The position numbers were made by a program, and so were the translations under genes. Shown piece after piece: positions 11,795-23,807 of a stretch of 64,000 bases of DNA. Source of the DNA: Platanthera guangdongensis (Eukaryota > Streptophyta > Magnoliopsida > Asparagales > Orchidaceae); assembly GCA_039583875.1 (NCBI GenBank), contig CM077164.1:69967628-70031627 (forward strand), written 5' to 3'. The notes under the pieces are model-generated. The model searched no databases, had not been told where the DNA came from, and saw only the letters and a program-made list of their open reading frames with translations. The number at the start of each line of letters is the position of its first letter. Within the stretch, counting starts at the first letter, position 1.

Positions 11795-12919
11795 TTAAAA
11801 TAGGAAAGCAAATTGAACATCTTGAGAGGTTGTGAGGTACACATGACTGAACAGCTCTGGATACTTTTGTCGCATCAGGTCCTGCGGTTCCCAGGTATGC
11901 TCCTCCTGGCCGTGGTTTCTCCACAGAACTTTCACTAACAGAACCTTCTTATGACGCAAGATTCGTACTCCTCTGTCATCGATCCGAACCGGCTCTAAGT
12001 GAACTGACTGGTCTGAAGCTACTGGTCCATCTGTGGTCGAAATCTGCTGCTCTGGGCATAGTATAGCCCTCCTAAGCGAAGATATATGGAACAGGTCATA
12101 TAAACCTGCCAGTTCCGGTGGCAACTCCAGCCTGTAAGCTAGGGGTCCGATCCGCTCCAAGATCCTGTAAGGGTCCATATTCCTAGGGCTGAGCTTCTTC
12201 TTCCGACCACGCACCTGTGAAAATCCGTATATGGGCCAGATCTTCAAGAAAACCCGGTCTCCCACCTAAAACTCTACCTGACGGTTTCGGGCGTCGTAAT
12301 ACTTAGCCTGTCGACTCTGCGCTTCCAGCATTCTGTCCCGTATCAGTCTTACCTGAGCCTCGGTGTCTTCGACAAAATCCGATCCCAATGCCTTAGGATC
12401 CTCGTCCTGAATCCATGAAAGCAGAGTCCTACATCTCCTTCCGTACAAGGGTGGAGAGTTATGTTGAATGTCGACCGAGAGCCCAGATAAGCCTGGACTG
12501 ATCTTCTCTCCTTGGACGTACACTATCCATCCTGATTCAACACGATCATCTTGAGCACACCATGATAATGAACAACTACTCACAAAACTTATGAAACACC
12601 TACGGGAGTTTTCTTTCGGGTCAGGGTGACCCTAGATATCTCGGCCAGTCTATCGTTGATGTTCCAATTATAATTAAGCCCGGAGTGCGCATGAGGAATC
12701 ATGTGTATGAAAATCCCTAATTATATCCTCGAACTTCCCCTCTAACCTGGCAGTGACTGTAATAGTTTCCCAAAAGTTCTTGCACTTAACCTTCATCGGG
12801 CGACGGACCTCACCGTGCATCACAAAATTCATGACGCCCTTCTTCACTCCAGGGAGATACACGTTCCGAGATACACCAAACTTCTGATGATTAAATTTCT
12901 CATTTGTATGGGTAGCCAA
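11795..12919 (-). pseudogene. pol: Element C integrase C-terminus and chromodomain remnant
   Basis: Minus-strand translation gives an integrase tail (SWIQDEDPKALG, RDRMLEAQSRQAKYYD, then GDRVFLKIWP and LSPRNMDPYRILERIGPLAYRLELP) and a chromodomain (VRILRHKKVLLVKVLWRNHGQEEHTWEP). Upstream at 12674-12919 only a worn trace of the zinc-binding region and core is left (YLPGVKKGV, EDIIRDF). A TAG at 12266-12268 splits the frame, and the segment at 12470-12580 no longer resembles integrase. It is closely related to element A's pol, but RT and RNase H are absent. Not functional. Confidence 0.85.
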
Positions 12920-13761
12920 TGACTCTATAAAATCTCCACTTCACAATCAGATTCTTATCCTTTCGAATATGCCCGAGTAGCACCGAATACGGTTTACGTC
13001 CATTTCATTATATTTAAGACGCAAACTTTTCTAGATGAGATCTAAGGGAAACCCAAGTCAGTAACTAATTTGCCCAATAAACAAAAGACACGCCCCCAAT
13101 AAACAAAAGATAAGCCTCTACCTGCCTTGGGCTGATTATCTTTGATATTACCATGTTATATCCATCCTAGCTGGGTGCACAATCCCTAGGGCATCAATCT
13201 TTGACTTGGGGTTCCAACCTGAATCTGTTGATATACTCCATACTTTAAACCCTCCGAGTCATATTTACGACAACCTTATCCGGGTCAAAATGTTCCCAAT
13301 CCCAACTGGGTCTCTACCGAACTTGAATTCCTATCCGACCTTCGGTGTTTGTCGTGGTGGTGGTCTCTAGGTAATCTCGTTACTGGTATGAGGGTTGAGA
13401 CTATGTGTCTTCTACCATTCTGCTAATGGATTATTGGTCTCAATTCTCCTTAAAGCAGTCCTTCCGGTTTGAGTAATCCTTGATAGGGACCGTAGGGCTA
13501 CCTGAGTTTATGGCTTAGGTAGCCATTCTCGTGTTATACTCCTCCTTTATTCTCTTTAGGTATCTCCTTAGCTTAACCAAGTTCATACCCAAAGTCTATT
13601 TCAGATTAGGGCATACTATAAGTTATCGTGGTTAGTCATGTCTCCTAGTGGGTTGAGTCTAACTCGTTGACTAGAGAATTATAAGATGGGATTTTCGCAG
13701 CTGGAGGTGCTCCCTGCTGGGGGCAGGGTTTGCCGCAGGCTACAAAAAAAGAATTCCAATT
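12920..13761. other. Decayed internal DNA of element C, no gene recognised
   Basis: AT-rich, stops in all frames. Contains the second copy of the direct repeat (about 13045-13125). It ends at CAATT (13757-13761), the left duplication of element D. Confidence 0.5.
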
Positions 13762-14744
13762 TGACAGTCCACCTAGTGTCAACTACCTTCACCTATGGGG
13801 GGGGAATAGATGACGTGCAGTGTTTTTGCGGAATTAAAATTGTACCTGCACAAGAAAACAAAACAGCACAGCACAGAAAGGACACAGGCAAATTATAGTG
13901 GTTCCCCGATTTGGGTACATCCACTTTCCCCCCTTTGACCTATCTCCCAACCAGGGACGACTCGGTCACTTCACCAACAGGATTGAAATCCAATCCTTGC
14001 ACTAACCGAAGGAACCCTTCCACACGTAGGAGTCACTACTCCCACAACACGGGTTGCACCCAACCCTTACAACTAGGAACCAACGTTCCTTTACAACAAA
14101 ATTGAAAATATAATGTACAAGAAATACAAACAACTTATGGAGACTAAGGTGTCCCTCTTCGTTCGATGACGTATTCTTGAAGTCAACGAAGAGTCCACAA
14201 CCCTAGATCTCACGTGGAGAGAATCTCCCCGAAACCGGCGGCGGCACGAAGGGCGGCGGCTAGGTTCTCGGGATCGGCGGTGACAACGGTGTGCGGCTGC
14301 TGTACTTTGGAGATTCAATCTTCGTAGCAAAGCTAGCAAGGTCTACCAACGGTCACACTAGGATCGATCGTCTCGATCGATTCGGAAGGGGAAGGTTTTC
14401 CCGATCAACGAATCAAGAGACAAAGCATCTCGGGTTAGACGCGTGAGACGCTGTGCTTGGCTAAGCTTCTGTCGTCGGGAGATCTGGAAGAACCACGATC
14501 AAAAGCGGCGAACAACTAGCACGAGCGGCGACGGTGGCGGAGTACGATTCGCGATCTAGGTCACGTCGGCGGCTCGGCTTCTTTTCAAAATTCTCGGTGT
14601 CTAATTATTGTTCAAAATATGCATGTATTTATACAGTAGAATACTCCTTTATGACCGTTATGGGTCCCACCAGAAGAAACCCTAACAGCGGTTCAAAACA
14701 GCATCTTAACATTTGATCCGGTCCAGCGGGATCCAGAAAATCGC

Positions 14745-14990
14745 CCAAGTCAAAATCGGCGAGAATCGAAGGTGATTCTCGACGAGTCGGCGAGAATCAA
14801 AGGTGATTCTCGATGATTCGGCGAGAATCAAAGGTGATTCTCGTCCAAGTTGACTTGTTTGCACGCACTGATTTAGCCGGATAGAGACGGCGAGAATCAG
14901 CCAGTGATTCTCGATGATTCGGCGAGAATCACTAGTGATTCTCGCCGAATCGGCGAGAATCACTTGGTGATTCTCGTCGATTGTTACTTA
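14745..14990. repeat. GGCGAGAATC / GATTCTCG palindrome array in LTR D
   Basis: About five units of GGCGAGAATC, a 5-8 base spacer, then GATTCTCG(A/T)CGA. Each unit is an inverted repeat. The array ends about 55 bp before the insertion point of element E, whose own LTR carries the same motif. Second copy of the array: about 26085-26285. Confidence 0.9.
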
Positions 14991-15279
14991 GACGATTTTT
15001 CGTCTTTCCACCCATGAGCTTCTCTTTGACCCATCCTTGTGTTGGAGTTACCATGATGATCTGGAAGTGATCAAACATGTAATCTCACTGCCAACGCGAT
15101 ATGAGCCTGCAGGGTCGCACATAAGAGATGTGGAGAAGTTGGATAATTGACTGTGTTGGTAAAGGTTGCCAATCACCGACCTGAATGGGGTTGTGGGTAA
15201 AGTGTTGCCTTAAAGGATCGTCGGGTTGGGCAAATGTTGCCTTGGAGGGCTGGTAAGATTGTCGTCCGAGGGTCGATAG

Positions 15280-15595
15280 CATTCGTCGAGAATCGTCTTT
15301 CTGATTCCCGCCGATCGACGAGAATCATCTCTTTGATTCTCGCCGATCGACGAGAATCGTCGAGAATCAATATGTTGATTCTCGACGATCGACGACTTCG
15401 ACATGTATCGTCGACCGCGGCTCGACGGTCTACAAGATTCGACGTGTATCGTCAAGTGAAGCTCGACGATCGGCGAGAATCGTCGAGTATTGTACTCTGA
15501 TTCTCGCCGATCCATGATGATGCTCGCCGATCGATTCTCGCTGATTCTCGCCGACTCTCGCCGATTTATACTCGCCGATTCTGAACCTCATTCTT
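15280..15595. repeat. GATTCTCG..CGAGAATC palindrome array in LTR E
   Basis: Dense inverted repeats of CGAGAATC/GATTCTCG with CGATCGACG or TCGTCGAG between them. The array repeats in the 3' LTR at 22330-22620, where one 10-bp piece is missing. ORFs across it (Arg/Ser-rich) are repeat artefacts. Confidence 0.9.
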
Positions 15596-15640
15596 GGGTG
15601 GTCTGCGGATAGCGATAAGCCTAGGTTTATTTATACCTTT

Positions 15641-15650
15641 GGTATAAATA
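15641..15650 (+). promoter_or_regulatory. TATA box of element E 5' LTR
   Basis: GGTATAAATA follows the palindrome array by about 45 bp and lies about 1.5 kb before the gag ATG. The half TTTATACC just upstream makes it part of an inverted repeat. The start site should be about 30 bp downstream; I infer this from spacing only. Confidence 0.7.
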
Positions 15651-16177
15651 CAACACTTAGGGTTTTCGGGAACGGGCTCGCGATTTTCTCCTGTAGCAGA
15701 TCGAAACCCGCGACGGAAGAGTTCCGTTCCGCGATCGTTCCGCCGATCCCGAATCCCGCCGCCGACGGAAGGGTTCCGCCGCCGCCGTGTTCGCTCCGTC
15801 GACCTCCTCTTCTCCGGCGACTGTCGCTGGTGCTGCTCTTCCTGGCGCGGACCTAGCAGTCCGTGGATTAGCAGAGGTGCGGTCTTCTCCTTCCCGATAA
15901 TCCGTGCGACGGATAGATCGGCGTTCTCCCGCTCGTGTGGACTTCTGCAGAAACGTGGACATTATTCCACGTAGAACTCGCCGCTAGCAGGAAGAAGAAA
16001 TTTGTAGCATCTCCGTTGAGTTGTGACTCAACGCCACCGAGGTAATTTTTGCCTAGTTTTTGCTAACTTCTTGATTCAACGTTCATAGCCCGATCCACAT
16101 CTCTTTGGGTTTTTCTTGATGTTTATTTTTCCGCTGCGTGCACAAGCGTTGTGCCATCCTCATAGAGAAACCCAACA

Positions 16178-17159
16178 GTGGTATCAAAGCGAGGTTTCGG
16201 CCATGATCGTTGCATTGGAAGTTTGTTATTCCAGTGCGTGTAAACCTAGGGATTTAGAAGTGTTCTAAATGTCTAGATTTAGTCTTGGTTCCCGCCAAGA
16301 ACGTCTGGAATTGCGTGGGAATTTCTAAGTGTTAGAAATTGTTGTCTCCTTAGCAGTAACCATCCCTCGATTTTGTTTTGGATTTTGAATCCAACAAAGA
16401 GAGATGAGCTTGTCTACTACTTTAAGTTGAGTTGTCTTCGCCTTTGTCCAATGCATGTAAATCTGAGGATTTGGACATTTCCGGATGTTCAGATTTAGCC
16501 CTTCCTTCTATCAATTGTTGATGGTGTTAGGATGTGCACATAAGGGATGCATGTGGTTTTAGTAGAATTGTTTTTCTTTGGATGTGCACATTGATCAAAT
16601 GTTGATCATGGTTAATTGTTAACCTATAATTGAAAAATCCCTTCATCTAATATTAAGTGTTCGGATGCCTTCCGATGGATGACACTCCTCCTGCCTCGAT
16701 CGATGAAGTGTGGGCTTGCCAAAGCAAGGTGCATTAATCTATCTTGGTAAGGGTGCGAGCGGATAATTGTGATATCCCACTGTCGACATCGGGTCATACT
16801 TAACTAGGTGACCTCAAAGGTTGAGTGCCTAGAGGCATAGGGTTGGCATGCACCATATGATGGATGCGAATAAGGAGTTATTCACCAACCATACAAGAAT
16901 TGCATGAGGATGCAATTGGCAAGCGTTGCCTACCTAAATAACCGCATCGTGAGAGGAACGCCAAAGCGGACTCATAGTGTTGGTGAAATACGGATCTTGT
17001 CCACTAAGAGAGTAGCTCGCATGAACTCTCCGAATTGTTAGTGAGGGCTATCATTTCGAATAAAATAGTGGGAGTATTTTAATTTAAGTCCAAATTAAAA
17101 TAAATTGTATTTGAAATTTTAGTACTGATTTTATTCTGCATAAATTCTTGTAGAATTCC
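16178..17159 (+). other. Element E primer-binding site and leader
   Basis: TGGTATCAAAGC at 16179-16190 is complementary to the 3' end of plant initiator-Met tRNA and sits one base after the LTR. The remaining roughly 970 bp is an untranslated leader with no recognisable gene. Confidence 0.85.
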
Positions 17160-18101
17160 ATGGCAAGTGTGTCACACTCCACGTTGTCTCTGAGAGCCAT
17201 CCTTGAGAAGGATAAGCTCAGTGGGACAAATTACATGGACTGGTACAGGAATCTGAGAATTGTTCTCAGGCAAGAGCGAAAGCTCTATGTCTTGGAAGAA
17301 TAAGCCCCCGAGGTGCCGACCGGGAACTCTTCCCGTGCTGAGAAAGATACTTATAAGAAGTATACTGACGATGCTTTAGATGTCGAATGCCTTATGCTTG
17401 CCACTATGAACTCTGAGCTTCAGAAGCAACATGAGAACATGGGGTGCAAGGAGATTGACGAGCATCTCAAGAAAATTTTTCAAGGGCAGGCTCGTCAAGA
17501 GAGGTTCGACATCACTAAAGCGTTGTTTCAGTGCAAGATGGGAGTTCGAGACTCAGTAGGGACTCACGTACTCAAGATGATTGGGTATATAGAGAACCTT
17601 GAAAGGCTGGGTTTTCCTCTTGGTCAAGAGTTGGCCACGGATCTGATCCTGCAATCGTTGCCGGACAGTTATGAGCAGTTCGTCTTGAACTACAATATGA
17701 ATGAGATAGACAAGACACTGCCCGAACTCCTAGGCATGTTGAGAACTGCCGAAATCAATATGAAGAAGGCCAAGCCTGCCAGCCCCATACTGATGGTGCA
17801 TAAGGGCAAGGGCAAAGCCAAGGGCTCTAAGAAGACGAAGGTGGGACCTAAGTCATACCTTGAGCCCAAGTCTTCAGCACTGATGAAGAAGAAAAGCACG
17901 GTGAAGGAAGGGAAATGCCACCACTGTGGCAAGGCTGGTCATTGGAGGAGGAACTGTCCTTCGTACATTGAGGGTCTGCAGAAATTGAGGGGAGGTATGA
18001 CTTCCGCTTCAAATGTTTACGTTATAGAGATAAACCTTTCTGCTCCTTCATCTTGGGTATTGGATACCGGATGTGGTTCTCACATTTGTACAAATGTGTA
18101 G
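17160..18101 (+). pseudogene. gag: Element E gag and protease start
   Basis: The ATG at 17160 opens a copia Gag (LSGTNYMDWYRNLRIVLRQE at the start). The body has AKEVF-like helices (EHLKKIFQGQARQERFD, LGQELATDLILQSLPDSYEQFVLNYNMN), a Lys-rich tail, one zinc knuckle (CHHCGKAGHWRRNC near 17918) and the protease active site (VLDTGCGSH near 18060). In the family Gag forms the particle and protease cuts the polyprotein. TAA at 17301-17303 stops the frame after 47 codons, and TAG at 18099-18101 stops it just after the protease motif; the frame is otherwise continuous. Not a working gene, but gag and pol were one frame as usual for copia. Confidence 0.9.
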
Positions 18102-21100
18102 GAACTGGGAAGGAGAAGATTGCTGAGTAAAGGGGAGGTGGACCTCCGCGTCGGCAATGGAGCAAGAGTTGCTGCTGTAGCCGTAGGGGTTTATCGTCTT
18201 TCTTTGCCCAGTGGGCTTGTAATAGAACTTGATAATTGTTATTTCGTTCCGGCCATAACTAGAAACATTATATCTATTTCAATGTTTGGACATGATTGGA
18301 TTTTCTTTTATAATTAAGAACAATTGTTGTTCTATATTTAAGAATGATGTTTGTTATGCTGTAGCCCAATTGTTTAATGGTCTTTATGTTTTGAACTTGG
18401 ACCATCTGATCTGTAATGTAGAAAACAATAAAAGACTAAGAACAAATGACTCAAACCCTACGTATCTCTGGCATTGTCGTTTGGGCCATATCAACGAGAA
18501 GCGCATATCCAAGCTCCATATAGATGGACTTTTGGACTCATTTGATTATGAATCATTTGAGCGATGCGAGTCTTGTTTGTTAGGCAAGATGACTAAAGCT
18601 CCTTTCACTGGTTATACTGAGAGGGCTGAGGATCTCTTGGGTGTTGTACATAGTGATGTATGCGGACCCATGAGTTCCATGGCTAGAGGTGGGTATTTCT
18701 ACTTTGTTACATTTACTGATGATTTCAGTAGATACGGATATGTGTATCTTATGAAGTGCAAATCCGAGACCTTTGAAAAGTTCAAAGAGTTCAAGAATGA
18801 AGTAGAAAACCAGTTGGGTAAAAGGGTTAAAGCACTCCGATCTGATCGAGGTGGCGAATACCTGAGTCATGAGTTCCGTGATCATCTGAAAGAGTGTGGT
18901 ATTGTATCACAGCTCACTCCACCTAGAACACCACAACATAATGGTGTGTCTGAGAGGAGAAATCGTACTCTGTTAGACATGGTACGTTCGATGATGAGTC
19001 ATGCAGACTTGCCTGTTTCCTTTTGGGGTTTTGCTTTAGAGACTGCTGCAATGACATTGAATCGCGCTCCAACTAAAACGGTTCTGAAGACACCATATGA
19101 GATATGGACTGGGAAGCGTCCTAGTATGTCGTTCATTAAAATTTGGGGCTGTGAGGCATACGTGAGACGTCAAATGCCTGACAAGCTGGAACCCAAATCG
19201 GATAAATGTTATCTGGTGGGATATCCTAAGGAAACGAAAGGGTATTACTTTTACCTACCGTCTGAGGGCAAAGTGTTTGTCGCAAGGACTGGTGTCTTCT
19301 TGGAGAAAGAGTTCTTATCAAGAAAGACTGAAAAGGTAGAGCTTGAAGAAGTTCAAGAACCACATGTAGTGAATGAACCGGAATTGGATTCTGAGACAGG
19401 ACTACAAGATGTTGTAGCTAGAGAACCTGCTCAGGGAACACAAGTCCTACGTAGATCTGGTAGACCGAGGTTTGAGCCTGAGAGATATGGATTTCTCGTG
19501 TCTCAAATAGGTAATGTGTTGCTTATGGATCATGATGATGAGCCAGCAACCTACCAAGAGGCTATGAATGGACCGGACTCCGACAAATGGCTTGAGGCTA
19601 TGAAATCCGAAATGGACTCCATGTATGCAAACCAAGTTTGGAACTTGGTGGAACCACCTGAAGGGGTACGACCCATAGGGTGCAAGTGGGTCTTCAAGAA
19701 GAAGACCGACATGGATGGGAATGTACAGACATTCAAAGGGCGACTGGTGGCTAAGGGTTTCAAGCAAATTCATGGTATTGACTATGATGAGACCTTTTCC
19801 CCTGTTGTCATGGTAAAGTCCATAAGGATATTGCTTGCTATTGCTGCGTATTATGACTACGAGATCTGGCAGATGGATGTCAAAACGGCTTTCCTTAATG
19901 GAAACCTCCTTGAGGAAGTGTACATGACACAACCCGAGGGTTTTGTATCCCCAGATGAAGCCACTAAAATATGCAAGCTGAATAAGTCCATTTATGGACT
20001 GAAACAGGCCTCTCGAAGTTGGAATCTTCGTTTTGATGAGAAAATCAAAGAGTTTGGTTTCATCAAGAATGAAGATGAGCCTTGTGTTTACAAGCGAATC
20101 AGTGGGAGCATTGTTGTCTTCCTGATATTGTATGTAGATGACATACTGTTGATTGGGAACGACATTCCTACCCTGAAAGTTGTTAAGAACAACCTAGGGA
20201 ACTGCTTTTCAATGAAGGATTTGGGTGAAGCGACTTATATACTCGGTATTAAGATCTATAGAGATAGATCGAAGAAGTTGCTGGGTTTGACCCAGAGTAC
20301 GTACATCGAAAAGGTGTTGAAGCGGTTCAACATGCTTGAGTCCAAGAAAGGATTTTTGCCCATGTCTCATGGTGTGAATCTCTCTAAGGACCAGTGTCCA
20401 AAGTCTTGTGAAGATAAGGACCGCATGAAGTTGATTCCATATGCTTCGGCAATTGGATCAATCATGTACGCGATGTTATGTACTCGACCCGATGTCTCCT
20501 TTGCTTTGAGCATGACTAGCAGGTATCAGTCAGACCCCGGTGAGTGTCACTGGATTGCAGTCAAGAATATCCTGAAGTACTTAAGAAGGACTAAGGATGT
20601 GTTCTTGGTGTATGGTGGAGAGGAAGAGCTCGTTGTAAGTGGTTACACAGATGCTAGCTTCCAAACTGATAGAGACGACTCCAAGTCTCAGTCAGGTTTT
20701 GTGTTTTGCCTGAATGGAGGAGCTGTGAGCTGGAAGAGTTCCAAGCAAGAGACAGTTGCTGATTCTACAACAGAGGCCGAGTATATCGCAGCAGCTAATG
20801 CGGCGAAGGAGGCTGTATGGATTAGGAAATTCATCGGCGAGCTTGATGTAGTTCCTAGCATTGTTGGTCCCGTAGTTCTCTACTGTGATAACAATGGTGC
20901 AATTGCACAATCTAAGGAACCTAGATCCCATCAGCGCTCCAAGCACATACTCCGGCGGTTTCATCTTATTCGTGAGATTGTCGAACGAGGAGATGTAAAC
21001 ATTTGCAGAGTGCCGACTGAGGAGAATATTGCGGATCCGCTGACAAAGCCTCTCGCGCAGAGAAAGCATGATGGTCATACTAGATCGATGGGTATGCGAT

Positions 21101-21120
21101 ACCTAAATGATCAACTCTAG
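18102..21120 (+). pseudogene. pol: Element E pol: protease end, integrase, RT, RNase H
   Basis: After the TAG at 18099 the frame runs to about 18317. The last part is shifted by a one-base change near 18281, where it joins the long frame 18286-21120. Domains in order: integrase zinc site (HCRLGHI, CESC), core D-D-E (DVCGPM, SDRGGEY, VSERRNRTL), reverse transcriptase (KGRLVAKGF, MDVKTAFLNG, YGLKQASRSW, YVDDILLIGND near 20130), RNase H (YTDASF, TTEAEYIAA, LYCDNN) and a tail ending ADPLTKPL...MRYLNDQL. All catalytic residues are present in the 944-residue open part, so only the upstream lesions disable it. It could be functional only if expressed through the breaks. Confidence 0.93.
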
Positions 21121-22088
21121 CGAGAATCTTGTGGATTGCATGTATATCTTGTATTTTGTTGGCTGTTCGTTCATATGATGAACTGTGTACCTAATTTTTC
21201 TCTTATAATTAATGGCAAGTTCTTTTATTATGTCTTTTTCTATATGATAGTTAAATGTTAACATAATAGATACCCTTAGAATGTTCGCTTCCATGGGACA
21301 TCAAGTACGTGACTTGAATGTGAGAGCCCATGATTTATTTGAAGCTTCATTCTTAAAGGTCCCTGGTCGAGTATCATCATAGAAGCTAAGGGTGATGATG
21401 GTACATGAAGACTAGCACGTGTGTTGATTGATGACCGGTTCTCACAGGTCATGATATTGTGATATCAAGTCATCACGTGGGTACTTGTTAGTGAACAAGT
21501 TGTACTGGACAGACCCAACCTGAGACTACTCTGTGGATTGTCATCCAATCGTGTCACGAGTAGGTCTCAATTGACAATGGTGTTGTGATCCTTTGACCTG
21601 AAGTCACAGCATTCATCAAGTGAGGAAGAGCGTGCTTTGATGCCATCTAAAGTCTTCCTTGAGAAAGGTTGATGATAAGGGTGGTTGTTGGGCATGTTAC
21701 GAATCATTTGGGTGTTTGTGTGTGAGCAGATATGGGATTTGTCCTCCTGTATGACAGGAGTTGCATCCATGGGCCCCTTGATGGAACTGGACTGAGAAAT
21801 GCATGGCCATGCTTGGTTGAGTCAATATGTGATATTGGACTCACCATTCTCTGGAAGTCCATCCTGGATCAAGAAACTTGGATTGAGCTATTACGAGGGT
21901 GACACGGTCCATGCCTCTAGTTCTTTCCGGATGTAAGGGACAAAGGGACAAAGACAACGCTGATACATTGGTCATAAAGGCTTATGAGTTATAAACTCTT
22001 ATTGCTTGGGGAGCAATGATGCATTGCTAGATGCCGCTCATTGTTTGTGAGGTTTTTGCTTTGATACTTTCGAGATCAAGTGGGAGTC
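21121..22088 (+). other. Element E 3' spacer and polypurine tract
   Basis: Untranslated DNA of about 970 bp between the RNase H stop and the 3' LTR, with no recognisable gene. Ends with the purine tract AAGTGGGAG (22078-22086) directly before TGTTGGAG. Confidence 0.75.
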
Positions 22089-23216
22089 TGTTGGAGTTAC
22101 CATGATGATCTGGAAGTGATCAAACATGTAATCTCACTGCCAACGCGATATGAGCCTGCAGGGTCGCACATAAGAGATGTGGAGAAGTTGGATAATTGAC
22201 TGTGTTGGTAAAGGTTGCCAATCACCGACCTGAATGGGGTTGTGGGCAAAGTGTTGCCTTAAAGGATCGTCGGGTTGGGCAAATGTTGCCTTGGAGGGCT
22301 GGTAAGATTGTCGTCCGAGGGTCGATAGCATTCGTCGAGAATCGTCTTTCTGATTCCCGCCGATCGACGAGAATCATCTCTTTGATTCTCGCCGATCGAC
22401 GAGAATCGTCGAGAATCAATATGTTGATTCTCGACGATCGACGACTTCGACATGTATCGTCGACCGCGGCTCGACGGTCTACAAGATTCGACGTGTATCG
22501 TCAAGTGAAGCTCGACGATCGGCGAGAATCGTCGAGTATTGTACTCTGATTCTCGCCGATCCATGATGATGCTCGCCGATCGATTCTCGCCGACTCTCGC
22601 CGATTTATACTCGCCGATTCTGAACCTCATTCTTGGGTGGTCTGCGGATAGCGATAAGCCTAGGTTTATTTATACCTTTGGTATAAATACAACACTTAGG
22701 GTTTTCGGGAACGGGCTCGCGATTTTCTCCTGTAGCAGATCGAAACCCGCGACGGAAGAGTTCCGTTCCGCGATCGTTCCGCCGATCCCGAATCCCGCCG
22801 CCGACGGAAGGGTTCCGCCGCCGCCGTGTTCGCTCCGTCGACCTCCTCTTCTCCGGCGACTGTCGCTGGTGCTGCTCTTCCTGGCGCGGACCTAGCAGTC
22901 CGTGGATTAGCAGAGGTGCGGTCTTCTCCTTCCCGATAATCCGTGCGACGGATAGATCGGCGTTCTCCCGCTCGTGTGGACTTCTGCAGAAACGTGGACA
23001 TTATTCCATGTAGAACTCGCCGCTAGCAGGAAGAAGAAATTTGTAGCATCTCCGTTGAGTTGTGACTCAACGCCACCGAGGTAATTTTTGCCTAGTTTTT
23101 GCTAACTTCTTGATTCAACGTTCATAGCCCGATCCACATCTCTTTGGGTTTTTCTTGATGTTTATTTTTTCGCTGCGTGCACAAGCGTTGTGCCATCCTC
23201 ATAGAGAAACCCAACA
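22089..23216 (+). mobile_element. 3' LTR of element E, 1128 bp
   Basis: Same sequence as 15040-16177 except T>C near the start, a 10-bp loss in the array (near 22588) and two further C>T changes near the end. TATA box at 22680-22689. Followed by CCTTG (23217-23221). Confidence 0.95.
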
Positions 23217-23640
23217 CCTTGCTCCTTGTCTGCTCTTGCATTATCACAGCCCTGTACTTGAAAATAAGTACACTCCAATAGAGAGAGTACACGTAGGCCA
23301 ACACACTGATCTGCTCAACGAGGGATTACGTCGCGCAGACCCGTGTATATTGACCTACTGCACCCTGACATTGGTGTGTACTTAGCGTGGAATAACTGCA
23401 AGCATAACTTAAAGGATTTTATCAAATACATTGTGAATTCATCTTAGCTTGACAGGTGGCTTCCTCAAATCCAGGTAATTGTGGATACATTACCCAACAA
23501 TCTCCCCCTATTTGACGAAGCCAAAATCCTACTAGCTAAGATGAATACCACCATCCAGATAATATATACAGCATATAGAATTTAAAGATACGGCACAAGG
23601 AAATAGAGGCAAACAGATCAAAGCTTGAGTCAATCATAAA

Positions 23641-23642
<2 letters not shown>

Positions 23643-23733
<91 letters not shown>
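23643..23733. repeat. (TA)n microsatellite, about 90 bp
   Basis: Uninterrupted AT/TA dinucleotides between the D gene and its polypurine tract. The apparent Ile-Tyr ORF across it is an artefact. Confidence 0.97.
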
Positions 23734-23735
<2 letters not shown>

Positions 23736-23807
23736 CCAAGATTGTTCATATAACAATAAGAAAAGATAAATGTGTTTTTGAGAAAATGACAAGCTATAAA
23801 CTTCTGT

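Larger units (their letters stand above)
15040..16177 (+). mobile_element. 5' LTR of element E, 1138 bp
   Basis: Runs from TGTTGGAGTT to AACCCAACA. The first 240 bp are unique, 15280-15595 is the palindrome array, a TATA box is at 15641-15650, and the GC-rich 15660-15900 is R/U5. CCTTG precedes it. Confidence 0.95.
15040..23216 (+). mobile_element. Element E: full-length Ty1/copia retrotransposon, 8177 bp
   Basis: LTRs 15040-16177 and 22089-23216 differ, by eye, at three single bases and one 10-bp indel. The 5-bp duplication CCTTG lies at 15035-15039 and 23217-23221, inside element D's LTR. Order: 5' LTR, Met-tRNA primer site, about 1 kb leader, gag-pol in copia order (protease, integrase, RT, RNase H), about 1 kb 3' spacer, polypurine tract, 3' LTR. 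It is the youngest insertion in the stack by LTR identity, yet gag-pol has two stops and a frameshift. Copia order is certain; I do not assign a lineage. Confidence 0.95.
13762..23499 (-). mobile_element. 3' LTR of element D, interrupted by element E
   Basis: LTR sequence is 13762-15039 and 23222-23499, about 1556 bp when E and one CCTTG are removed. It matches 25091-26617 closely; that copy lacks about 32 bp of the CGAGAATC array. A sense-strand TATA box (TATAAATA) lies at 14633-14626, downstream of the array. Confidence 0.9.

Noticed and set aside
15173..15515. Arg/Ser-rich ORFs on both strands of LTR E (RRSTRIISLILADRRESS and similar; also 22196-22630)
   Set aside because: Overlapping products of the CGAGAATC palindrome array. 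They lie in the LTR upstream of the TATA box.
15657..15962. Arg-rich 101-codon ORF in LTR E, identical at 22696-23001
   Set aside because: Duplicated only because it is in both LTRs. It is antisense to the element in the GC-rich R/U5 leader, with no domain.
18580..18885. ORFs antisense to pol (also 19447-19932, 34480-34980, 58184-58690)
   Set aside because: Shadows of the coding strand: no domain, no conserved start, and the opposite frame carries clear RT or integrase motifs.
23536..23739. ORF of alternating Ile-Tyr
   Set aside because: Translation of a (TA)n microsatellite.
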